A DNA stretch of 64,000 nucleotides from contig NC_049991.1 of the NCBI RefSeq assembly GCF_000003815.2, forward strand, positions 13,600,529 to 13,664,528. The letters are read 5' to 3'. Positions 11,990-41,800 of this stretch are shown here, in pieces; position 1 is the first letter of the stretch; every line of letters starts with the position of its first letter. This DNA comes from Branchiostoma floridae (lineage: Eukaryota > Chordata > Leptocardii > Amphioxiformes > Branchiostomatidae). The position numbers and the translations under genes were made by a program. The notes under the pieces were generated by a model, which saw nothing but the letters and a program-made list of their open reading frames with translations, was not told the DNA's origin and made no database searches.

Positions 11990-14900
11990 GGTACCGCTGG
12001 AACACGGGCTTGTTCACCGCTTGTTAACAACCTACCTGTGATAAACGTATTGCTCTAAGGAATAATTTGCTACTCTCTGCTCGATAGATAAATTCAACTA
12101 CATTCTGGGAGGCGATAACCCTTACTGCGTACAAGTAGGCAAATATATCCACGAAATGCTTGTAGCGTAGGAGCAATAGTGTAAATGACATGCTGGACCC
12201 AATATGTTGATTTATTCATACCTATAGATATCCATATATGTCTGATTAGTTGTACTGTAAGTAGTTGTTATGTTGTTAGTAGTTGTTAGACCTTACGAAA
12301 GTCGCTGTACTTTTGTCGTGTCAATAAAAGTTTCATATATGGTCACAACGATCGTTACGGTATTTAGGCAATTTTCGCGCTTGTGCCTTTCAAGAGCTAA
12401 GCTGGAGAACCGTCTTTCTTGCGATATCTGTGATTTATTTTCAGCTATGCCGCTGGACTAAGAAGGGTAGGTGGGACCACAAAACGAATCCGCCGTGAAC
12501 GCGGGGATACTCCCCTATTCAAACTCAAACGTTCATACAAGGACAGTAATTACATCCTCCTACGCACGGTCCCCAACGGCTAGCTAACACGGCCCAGGAG
12601 TTTCGACATGACTGTGGTCCCTCTGCGTAGGAGAATGAGTAATTAAGGCTACCACACCAGATATAGTGTGCAAAGTAGATGCAGAGCACGTCCACGGTAA
12701 GGGTCCAGCAAGCACTAACAACAAGCGAAACGGCCAGATTCGATTACACAGGATTTATCTCGGAATATCATTAACCCTTCATTAGTTTTTTTCCAAACTG
12801 GGATAATGCTAGTGTCGGTAACTGTTCCTATGCGCCCTTGCATTGCGGTTATATAGACAGCAGACAATAACAAAATGGAGCAAGAGAAAGAAAATACTAT
12901 TTTGCTAGCGCGCACACAAGGCATTTCGTCATATGAACCTGGACAATATGATGAAAATGGAATAAGAGGTCCCAAAAAGCACATAGCTGTGTAGTTGCCA
13001 ACACATTTCTGATACTTCAACATTTACATTTGTATTGCCAGTTTACCACGTGTGTACCACTTAAACCGCCTGGGTACGTCAAAGCACATTTCCGGCAACG
13101 GCTGAATTCTGGTAGGGAATAGTTCACACGGCAAATGCTCAGCTGTCTAAGATACGGCAAAACCTGGTCAACGACTTGCATGGCCTTGACAAAATACAAA
13201 GTAGCCTACCCTGTAGATCAGCAGGTCTGCTGTCCGAACAGGAGCCGCTACCTTATAGCCGCGCCATGCAGTCTGCGGGAGGATTGTGTGAGGAACATGT
13301 ACCTACACGGGCCCAATACGTCGAGCTGACGTGCATCACATGTTCGGGACAATCAGTGTATATTGTAGTAAGAGTATATCGACACAGTGTACGTTTACAA
13401 CATAGTGAGAACAGCGGGGACCTTTAACCTGTCTGGGCTACGCCACTATGTCTGAAAGGGTATTTCATAAACTACATAAAGTGTCTAGCTAACAAGCGAC
13501 AGATGGAACAGTTCGACCCACGTCTGCGTCTTAAAGCAGGGTTCTTGTGTTACTTATATGCCTATGAATACCCAGTGTGAGAGAGGCCTGATAATATACC
13601 CCACATTCCCGTCAAATGGTGTCGCCCAACATGAACGATCGCAACCCACTCGGGTCAACAAGAGTACAACGCCCTACAGAGCATTGCCCCCAGTCTATCA
13701 ACCCCATACCTTAAATACAGTATGCATATCTTCATTACTACTAGCTGTATTCGTACTTTACTAGCGGAGTAAAAAAAGACGTCTTCTTTCACTCCAATAT
13801 CAGCATTAGTCGACATATTCAGTTTGAATATGTGGAATTTGTGAATAGTTACAATCAACACGATGCTGATGTGCAATAAATAGAATAATACATCGATCTG
13901 TTTGAAGCAACTTTATTTCCGACACCTTAAAACCGTAACATTTCAAAACCTCTTGTTCCTGGTTTCACTAATTATGATGGCGAAAGTAACAATCACCTCT
14001 AAAAACAAAATGTACTTTAGATTTAGCACTGCTCACTTTACTGAAACTCAAAAAAGAAATGACGAAAAATTGTGTTAAGATAACCAGCTTATTTGTGGTT
14101 GCATTGTAGGTCATCCTCAAATTTGCGCCACCATAACACAACCTTCTTTAACACATCATAAACAATAAACTATTACTTTACTAGATTACCTTATATGATT
14201 ATTTTCCCATAGATATTCCATTTAACATATTCATGAGGTAATAGGTACATATGATATGGATTGATACATTTTGACACGTCTTAACATTCATATATAATAA
14301 AAATAACAAATGAGAAACGTACAACCTGCCGCATACATGATGTTTAAGATTCGTTTCGAAGGAACAAAAAAATGCAGAAGACGTAGATGCCATAGACATA
14401 ATAATGCAAGCCAGCCTCGTGCCAGGATATCTTCCTAACTTGACATTGCAATGAAGCTAGCAGGCCAGTATATTAAGCTAATTTCACAAAGTTTGGATCA
14501 ATTAAATGTTCCCCTCACTTCCGTTATAAAGCATAATTGTAAAATGACTCATACATGAATACTTGGTCATCACAATGAACGCATGCAACACATCTTTATG
14601 AGTCACGTTTCCACCTCGTCCTTCGTCAAATAGTATAGTCGGATGGAAAGCTAACGCTATCAAGAACTATCCCTAAACATGAGTTCATGTTGCTGTGATC
14701 AGAAGCACCGTGAGGCAACCTTACATGGCAACAGATTCATTACGTGAAAGCATACTTTAAGCACCCGGACGTTATGGCAGTAGTCACATGTTGTGAAAAG
14801 TTGTAGCATCATATAACAATGCGTGTTAGTAAAACACTAACTAAAAGTATTAAATTTTCCTGAATAATATGATGAGAAGAAATATTTGGATACATTGAGA

Positions 14901-15266
14901 TGTTACTTAATGATATCTTTTGAATTGCTTAATGTGCATATCAACTTAAGCAAAACATATCGCAAACACCATATCTATATTCTTAACTATTTTCTGGTCC
15001 CAAGTAATCTGTTACATTTAATGCACACAATCATAAATGTAGTGTGACAGCAATCTTAGACACAATTGTTTTCAATCCATTGCATCAGAGAGATCATGAA
15101 TTATTGAAAACTATCTAAACTTGATGCTTTTTAAAAAGCATTGTTTCCAGATGTTTTGTGCGCTACAGCATAATACCACAAAACACAGCATGGTGAAGAG
15201 ACACTCAATGCAACACTTGAATACATCATTGGAATAGACATTGCATATCATATCCCAGCAGAATAA
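11990..15266. other. Intergenic region between the two tandem ABCC genes
   Basis: Contains the 5' flank of the left gene (the first 60 bases are nearly identical to the flank of the right gene at 33229-33290) and presumably the 3' untranslated region of the right gene just left of 15267. A minus-strand AATAAA lies near 13911. No other gene, RNA or channel-like frame was recognised. Confidence 0.6.
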
Positions 15267-33228
<17,962 letters not shown>

Positions 33229-33521
33229 GGCACCGCTGGAACACGGGCTTGTTCACCGCTTGTTAACAACCTACCTGTGATAAACGTATGTAATGGGTTA
33301 CTCAGTTTCTGCTACAACGGTCGTTATGGCATTGGGACAATTTTCGCGGCTGTGCCTCTGGATAGCTTACTTCTTGCTAACACCTGTGATAAACGCTGAG
33401 CGCTGTTATTAACTTATTTCAATAATTCACCGCAGTGATACTCAATGAGTAACGTTATATGGATCATCGGAAAGGTAGGCGGGGCCCTATGGCCCTGGTA
33501 TTCTTTAAAGGTCCTTAGGTT

Positions 33522-33621
33522 NNNNNNNNNNNNNNNNNNNNNNNNNNNNNNNNNNNNNNNNNNNNNNNNNNNNNNNNNNNNNNNNNNNNNNNNNNNNNNN
33601 NNNNNNNNNNNNNNNNNNNNN
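33522..33621. other. Assembly gap of 100 N
   Basis: Exactly 100 N, about 300 bases upstream of the start codon of the complete ABCC gene, so part of its promoter or 5' untranslated region may be missing. Confidence 0.99.
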
Positions 33622-33955
33622 GTGGTATTGACAAGTGTAGACTTCATAAGTTCAAGAGTTCAGAAATATTTGTCTCCGCGGTGTAGCGCGTTTTGCCTTG
33701 ACCTTTTAGAATAATACAAGTAGATCTACAATGGCAGCTTGAACTTTTCACCTTTCCGTTTTGCTTTCCACTACTTATATTGTTCAGCGATTCAAACTGA
33801 AAAAAACAACACCCATTTAGCTAGTTTTACGTCCATAGACAGATTGAACACTCGACTGTTGATTTAAAAAAAAATCTATTATATATTTAGTCATCTTGGA
33901 TACATATGGGTACATCTATTACCTTCAGCCAAACATGGCCGATTTCCGACATAAA

Positions 33956-34203
33956 GGTGGTATCTCAATGCACTTGTGGAACCGATGCGGCACTGCAGGG
34001 TTCGTAGATGACTAAACGAATTTCAGAGATAAATAATGATAATAAAGAACGAATTTTCTTACGTTTTGTGTATCTTAAAGTATTCTATACTTTTACGTAT
34101 TACGCAATATCTAAATCATAAAATAATCGGCAAAAATAACAGTGCCGCAGTGAACGAGCCCCGCAGTACCACACCTGTGCCAAAAGTGCAGTGAGATACC
34201 ACT
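33956..34203. mobile_element. MITE with GTGGTATCTCA inverted ends
   Basis: Left end GGTGGTATCTCAATGCACTT and right end inverse (AAGTGCAGTGAGATACCACT) enclose about 250 AT-rich bases. No coding capacity. Confidence 0.65.
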
Positions 34204-34409
34204 TAAAAAAAGTGAAAACATTGCAGTCGTACCTCGAAGTGGAAACAGTGTCCTCATGTCATCAAGTCAGGAAAATAATTGAATAATACGCAAACAAAAC
34301 GCATAATGTGTTGACATTTGGTAAACAAAACTGTTGACATATCAGTACAAAGCATGGTTCCTTATGTCTAAGAAGCAAACTTTGACCCAGCACTGTCCAT
34401 CTGTAATAC

Positions 34410-34625
34410 TTTTAATCATTTATTTTATAAAAGTAAGGGCACTAAGGGGCGTGTTGTTTTCTGGCAAAATATGTCCCATGAACAGCTCTGTTCAAGAAGA
34501 AATGGCTTGACAGGTTGCTTTTAATCATTTACTTTATAAAAGTAAGGGCTCTAAGGGGCGTGTTGTTTTCTGGCAAAATAGTCCCATGAACAGCTCTGTT
34601 CAAGAAGAAATGGCTTGACAGGTTG
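34410..34625 (+). repeat. Tandem duplication of about 107 bp
   Basis: Two adjacent copies (34410-34517 and 34518-34625) starting CTTTTAATCATTTA and ending TGGCTTGACAGGTTG, with only a few differences by eye, so a recent event. Confidence 0.9.
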
Positions 34626-37250
34626 AACGAAACTAAACAAAACGCAGGTGAGAAACACTTCTGTCTGTCCAGAAACTAGTTCAAGGATGTTAGGTTCCAC
34701 GGACTTGTATAATTGTACCAGTGACAAATACACGAACACCTTACCAGCTGATAATAGACAATGCAAGTTACGACTCCAACCTGTCACATGTTCGTTGAAA
34801 ATGAACCTGTAATTTTGATGCCTGGCAAAAATAGGGGCAGCCAAGCGTGGCGACCACTAAAAATGTACGTCTGAGAAACAGCTTAATTATCAAATCAACG
34901 GTTTGTTAGTCACAACCAGAAAAGTCTGTAAAAATTAAAACAAAGATGCGTTTGGTGGGAAATGACAAGAAGGAGAAGAAACCTTTTTTTTACAATCAGC
35001 ATGCAGTTTTTACATAATTACCATACTAACAAAGGCGCTGTATTTGTTCGGTGATACATGTAGTTAAACATTATCAGGCACATACCTTTCAGACGAAAAG
35101 GAGGTGTTACCGTCTAAACCACAGTCTAGACTTGGTCTGTAGATGAGCTTTTGGAACGAGAGATACCTCCTCACTAACCTCCGAATACAGTCTGTAGTAC
35201 TGGTTGTGTGAGGTATGAGTATCATCTAAAAGTAGGTGACCTAATACTAACGCGTGGTGCAGAGCATTTGCAATAGTATTGTAGGTTGACCCCCAAGATT
35301 ACAACACGAAGTATTGTAGTAGAAGAGTTCTAATCAATGCATTTGATTGTTATTCTTCTAATGTTATAAATTGATTGGTTGCAAGCAGATGTCTGTCTCG
35401 ATTTGTAAATAATATTGCAAAATTCTGTTCCCCGTGCGAGTGAATGGCATCGCCCACATTGAGCAACCCAACACGGGTCATTCAGGGGGCAACGTCCTAA
35501 CAAACGTCACCATGAGGTAATGGTTTATTTCCAACATGGCCCGCGGTCGGATCAAGTCATTTCCTGTAAGCGTGACATCACATAGCTAAGCCCAGGGAGG
35601 TTATTGTAAGCCATAATGACTAATCTTACACTATACTGACATATAGTTACACACAGATGTGTTGAGAATAATGTGCGCTAGGTAAATTTTGCTCCTATAA
35701 CGTTAGATAGCACATACGTATGCACTGCAAGTGGAAGCAAGCACGACATTCGGCACAAGGAAATGTATTCTAAAGGCCTCTCCTGTAGGATCAGGCATGA
35801 CTATCTAGTACTGTATCTAGAGAGTGCGTACATTTGCAAATATCACATTTCGGCCCCTCAAAAACATCTGTCAGCGCGGTAGAGAATGGCGATTGACCTA
35901 TATAGCAAAACAACAAAATGGCATCCTACCTCTTCGGTGCCCCCTTCCTCAGCTCTGACTGAGCATACACAGCGCCAAGTACGAAATGCTTGGTATTGTA
36001 GGCCGTCGCTATGTACCTTGCGTACCTGGCTGTTGGTTGTTCTAGTTTAGCTGTCAGGAGTATACAAATCGCCAGACGCCATCATGCCGCCCGGTCGTCA
36101 TGGTCTGTCAGGCTGTCAGATCTCGGGAACAATGCGCGAACGAAAAACCCTTCGTCGGACCCCCCACACCGGGTTGTTCATTGACCGGTTAGCTAATGGC
36201 GCTTGTGTTGTCACAAGAGGGGGCGCATTTTTCAAAAGGTTCTGTACGTATTGTATTGGATGTCTGAATTGCTGGCCACTGCTATTTAAAGCTATGTGAA
36301 TGAACAGATACTGCGAAGACAGGTAGCAGGTGCATCTGTAAAATTATCATATCTCAAGGGGGACTTAAAAAGTAAAAGCTTGGTGGATTGGAGGGGTCCG
36401 TGCATGTGGCTCGAGGCAGGATACCACAAATACAAAGTTTAACAGTTTGTCAGCAACTTGACCTATGCTTAAGTATCCTCAAGTACACTTAAAGAGTTAG
36501 CATTATATGCAAACAAGTATGGTGCTCATGATTAGGCATGCAGCAATAGGGCATCCAATAAATCTCCATAAAGATGAGCGTGACCTAGTTTTTGTGAACC
36601 AATCTGGGGATACGTTTACGTTGCCAATCACGGCGCGCCCACTATCGGATTTCTATAAGCATGGTATAATAATTAATTAATCTTTATTGCAAATTCATGC
36701 CCGAGGGCTAATTGCATACAAAGTAAAGCAGTAGTGGTAAATACATAAGTACAGACCGGGCGAGGACAGATCCAAACGTTAACCAAACGGCGACATTTAA
36801 TGCGCCGGTTTGAAGCTACTTGGCTCAGAAATCGTACAAAATGGTTTAATGAATGAATGAAAGACCTTTATTAATGTTCAAACAACCTAAAGCTAAAGAC
36901 ACAAACGCCACTAGTTTCATCGACAAGTATGCTAACTGGCCGTTTATGATAGTAAACATAATTTCTTTAGTGATAATAAACATAACTACCCATCATGAAT
37001 GTGTCGGACTCTAGCTGGGAACATGGAAATAAACAATAGGCCGTGTATTGTGTCAATCATGATGTAAAACATTGGCGTTGGTCTTATCTTTAAAATTTTC
37101 GGGGTACTTGTGCCACCTTGAATGTCGGCCTTGCATGGCTACTCTAGTGCAGAATTATTTCAACAGCGAAATCAAAACACGGCGAAAACCATCTCGTCTC
37201 CATCTTCTACCGCAAAAATAAAAAATAAAACTAGAGTTCGGCGACCTCAT

Positions 37251-38308
37251 ACCTCCATGAAAATTTAGAGCTTTCGTAAATTTCATGCAATTGACTAACA
37301 CATTAACATAATTAATGCATGGTGTTGTTCATCATTGACTAACGTACACATGTCACAGTTATAAAATTCCCATTATTAATCATAAAGCGGTTTTGCAATT
37401 TTTACATAAATTATGCAAAAAAGTTCCTCATTACCATATTTGGTATCTGCTTATATTCCACCTATCATAATTAACATGTGTTACATGTATTGAGGTCCAG
37501 TTATTGAAAACAATGGAACTATACAATTTCCTCATTAAGTATGCAAATTAAGTCCTCATTTGCATAACATGTATATCATTATGAACATCTTTGCCCAAGC
37601 TACCCGCATGCCTAAAATGCAGGCAATCCGTCGTTCCTTTCTGCAGTTATCCTCTTTGGAGTGTCTTGACAAAAACACCCATGCAGTTCCACAATTAAAT
37701 GTTAGGGGGCTGAAACTTGCCCCACTTTGTCATGACACCAAAAGCTATCTATCACCAAAACGTCAAGACCATGGCATGTCTGGAACAAGAGATACATTGA
37801 AAAAACTGCTATGATAGAATATTCTCATTAATTATGCAAATGTACTCCTGTTTTGCATAATTAGTATCTTATCTTGTAAGACATTGTCTAAGGTACCTGC
37901 ATACCAAAAATGATGAAAATCCGTTGTTCCCTTCTTGAGTTATAGTCTTCAGAAGTTTTTGACAAAAATGCCCCTGCTTTCCCAAAACTAGACGCTAGGG
38001 GGCCCAAACTTATGTCACTTATTTCCGAGCACAAGAGCTATCTAATACTTCAAAATCGTGACCATAGCTTGCTCAGAACACGAGATAGCAAACCTGGAAG
38101 TTGCGCTGCAGTACCAAGGGAAGCCGCTAGGGGGCCCAAAATCTAATCATTTTCAGCTTTCATCACACCCTACCAACACACCAAGTATGAAACCAATCCA
38201 CCAAGCCGTTCTTGAGTTATCTTGTTTACACACACACACACACACACAGACAGACAGACAGACAAACGCGGGGTAAAATATAACCTCCATGACATTTCAT
38301 GGAGGTAA
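37251..38308. mobile_element. Dispersed repeat with ACCTCCATGA ends and internal duplication
   Basis: ACCTCCATGA at the left and its inverse TCATGGAGGT at the right; the right end is itself a hairpin. Inside, units containing GCTAGGGGGCCCAAA and AGAGCTATCTA recur with a spacing of roughly 270-300 bp. A short relative lies at 61088-61270. Confidence 0.55.
38226..38266 (+). repeat. (CA)n(GACA)n microsatellite
   Basis: CA dinucleotides followed by GACA tetranucleotides near the right end of the dispersed repeat. Confidence 0.95.
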
Positions 38309-38699
38309 AAACTGCAAAGTAAATGGATCTACAGAATATCATGATAGCCTCCAGGTCGATTATTTGGAAAGTCGCTAGAGGCGCTAGTTCATGTGGCTCG
38401 GAGTCGCACTGCAGACCACGTGGATGTTTTGGTACACACGGCTATGCACTTCCAATCCCTGTCAACTAGATATAAAGCACAATGAGCATAAAAATCAATA
38501 TATCACACATGAACGTATATACTTTCTTTTATTTCATCAAATATTGCAAAGGACGAAGAAGATCAACATAGATCTCACAAGATATCGGGAATTGCATATC
38601 ATTGTCATAGTTGATTCAAAGCCACGGCAGCGAAATATATAGTGTTCAGCAGGACTACACATGTGAAAAAATGTTATACATGTACAAAATATTGTACAT

Positions 38700-38705
38700 T
38701 TTATT
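38700..38705 (-). terminator. Candidate polyadenylation signal for the ERI-like gene
   Basis: AATAAA on the minus strand about 165 nt downstream of the TAG stop. A second AATAAA lies near 38528-38533. Only the hexamers are seen, so usage is unproven. Confidence 0.3.
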
Positions 38706-38868
38706 CCGTGAGTAGTGCTATATACTTACAGACAGAGAATAAAAGATACACCTCAATGCAAACATCAAATGTGTACAGTTAAACCAAGGCTAGCCAGGGT
38801 CTATTGTGCTATAATCTACGAAATGTTGATGCTGTCGTTGCCCATTTTCGTTCCGTGGGAACAGCTAG

Positions 38869-41800
38869 CTAGTCGGAGGGATGATTCACGACCCAGTTGG
38901 CCTTCAGAGTTTCGTTGTTGGGGAACACGGCAGGTCGCCCATTGGCGCGGAGTCTGCGCGACAGGGCCTGGAAAACGACAGCATTTAGTATTGTAAGAAA
39001 ATATTACGAGGGGGGTTCAATAAGTTCTTTGCCTCACCAAGAAATAACAAGCACAACTCAGATTTTCAGGCACAACTTCATAGTATGAAGTCTTTTATCA
39101 ATATCCTCCAAATTTCAAATCATTGGAGTCATTACTTTCCAGGCATTCGTTTTTCCTAAATTAGAAGGTAAGTGGCGAGAAAAAAGTTGTGTGAATTGTG
39201 ATCAGACATGTGTGGGTCTAGTTTCCCATGCCATAAATTAACAAAAGACGTTGTCAAAATGTTTGATAATGATTCTCTTCCTATTTCAAGCAAAAAGAAT
39301 TGGGTTTCTAACTTCCAGCAGCGCATATTGACCCACACACTCAGGTCAGGACAATTGTCCACGTTTTTTTCCTTCTCCCTCACCTAACGTTACTGGACGT
39401 CGCCTGCTCAGTAACGAACGCACTGACTTTAATTACGCTGCATGTTACTATGAGACTTAAGACACGCTGACTACGCTCCGTATTCCGCGTCGCGCGCACT
39501 TCTACACGGATGACCTCCTTTAAAAGCACATTACGCGATACATGTATAAAGTCTTATATAAATGTGTACCAAAATTCAAATTATTGTGATCATCATGTTG
39601 CAGGCGACACCCAGTAACGTTAGGTAAGGGATAACGAAAAAAAAAGGTGGACAATTGATCTGCAACCTGAGGTGTGAGGTCAAATTGTCTGATCACACTT
39701 CACCCTTCTTTTTCTCCCCACTTACCTTCTAATTTAGAAAAAACGAATGCCTGGAAAGTAATGACTCCAATGATTTGTAATTTGGAGGATATTGATAAAA
39801 GACTTCATACTATGAAGTTGTGCCTGAAAATCTGAGTTGTGCTTGTTATTTCTTGGTGAGGCAAAGAACTTATTGAACCCCCCTCGTATGTATGCATCAT
39901 TGACACACACAATAGGCAATGTTCGCGGCTCAACCCAAAAAGTGTTTTGGTGGGTAAGATGTAATTCGTTCCCTAGTCGTCACTGTTCACTGCGACTGCC
40001 CCCCCCCCTCCAAGCTTAGAACTGCGAACCTCTCAAGTTAAAAGACTCTCTAAAAGGCTCTATCAAGCCATCATATAGTGGTGACTGTGCGTATGAAAAA
40101 GTAATTCCAATTTGTCAAAGAAACGGGTCAGCATACGTAGAAAACGTTACGTCAGTTACGATCATCCAATCGACTATCGTTCCCTCCAAGCGCATTGCAA
40201 AGTTTGGGTTCTTATTTTGTTAGCGTGTGGTTGCTACCAGAAGTAGGTCCCTTTCCGTGATTTTGAAAAAATGTGATTTTTTGCTAGCTTTGACGTACGA
40301 AATCTAACAAACTAAGATGTTTCTTTGGTTCATATTTCTGTCAAATGTATACCTTAATACTGTCTATCAACTGCATGCTTGCTAAAGTTTGTATGTTTAT
40401 TTTTAGATTCCATACCTCCATGATGCGGCAGATGTTGCGCGCATCGCTGATGGCGCTGTGGAGCTGTCCCTCCTGACTGATGCCGAGTGCCCTCAGCATG
40501 TCCGGGATCCGGGGGGTCGGCTGGCCGCGCCGCAGACGGATCCCCATGATCTGGTACAGAAGTGTGAGAACGTGCAGTGAAAATTCAAGGCTAGAATTGC
40601 GCGGTGAATCGATAATCGCCCTGAGAATATATCCGACTGTCATAGAGCATTTTTAACTGTTCAATGCGAAGCCATTTGACCACTTGTATGCAATGAATTA
40701 AGTTGATGAATGGTGGAAATTATTATGCTAGGAGACAGCGAGGACACTATTTTGAAGGCTTGAAGATTGTATTCTGGAGGAAAGCACACAGTTGCCATCG
40801 AGGGAGTTTGGCAGGTCGAGAAAAAAATCTCTGAGTAATGGCCATGAAAGTAGAAAAGAGACAGGGAGGCAACGCCTCGTCTCTGAGAGAGGCGGTCAGA
40901 TAAAGATTTTTAGGAGATTAAATCAACCAAAAGATAAACACATGGTTCGTACTGGATCTATGTTTTTTTTTTGTTTTTTTGCTTAGCTAACATACCTGCA
41001 TGTAGTGAAGCTTGATGTTGGAGAATCTCCGGGCAAAGCTTGGGAACGACATCCGGGACACCTCGCACTGGGACCGCATGATCTGGTTACAGTCGAAGAT
41101 GCTGGGAGCATGCAGAGAGAATGGAATGGAAAAAGTTATCTTATCATAGTACAATCATAGTACACTGCCATGATGCTAAACTTTCTTCCAATTCTATTCT
41201 TAAAACAGACACAGAGATGTATAAACGTCCTGGCACGTTTGAATAATTGCTGACGTCACGTATTCGTAAGATCACATGTCAAGAAGATCACGTGCTTGTA
41301 AATATCGCGAGTTTACCTTCTGAAGTGATTAGTCACCATTGATCCTTTAAAAGCCGACAGTGGTCGTTGAAAATTTGACCCATGAAATTTTTTTTATCGG
41401 ATCGCCAGATAAACTTCCTTCAGTGTAGAAACTATAACTGATGATTAGCCTTACCCATCTGTCACCATTGCGAAGTTGGAGTCTGTAAGGCCTCTGTTTG
41501 ACAGCCATTTCTGGAAGCGGTCAAACACCACCGGGAAAGGATCAGCAGAATCCACTGTGTCCTGTTGTGAATGTAGGATGGTGTGGCATTTTGATACATC
41601 ATTGATAGATATCATAGCTGCTACAACTACGAGATAACATACAATGTGTTACATTAGAGCCTATCAACCTTCCCTCAACCGAGACGGAGGCCGACACCGC
41701 CTTCCAAGCACCTTTGACCCATTGCTGACGTCACACCTCCGTTTGGATGTGTGACATAGGATTTGGGTCATTTCAACTTGATAATTATAAGGACCAGAGG

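Larger units (their letters stand above)
33229..38868. other. Intergenic region between the ABCC and ERI-like genes
   Basis: Holds an assembly gap, a MITE (33956-34203), a 107-bp tandem duplication (34410-34625), a sequence with TTATTGCAAATTCATGCCCG typical of a dispersed element end (36672-36780, echoed near 10170), and a 1.06-kb repeat (37251-38308). No gene was recognised. Confidence 0.6.

Noticed and set aside
12540..12650. Short inverted repeat with CTCCTACGCA arms
   Set aside because: Arms of about 10 bp with a long loop and no flank duplication; not distinguishable from chance.
12000..15266. Search for a Kir6 channel gene between the ABCC copies
   Set aside because: No frame with a pore GYG/GFG motif or paired transmembrane segments was found.
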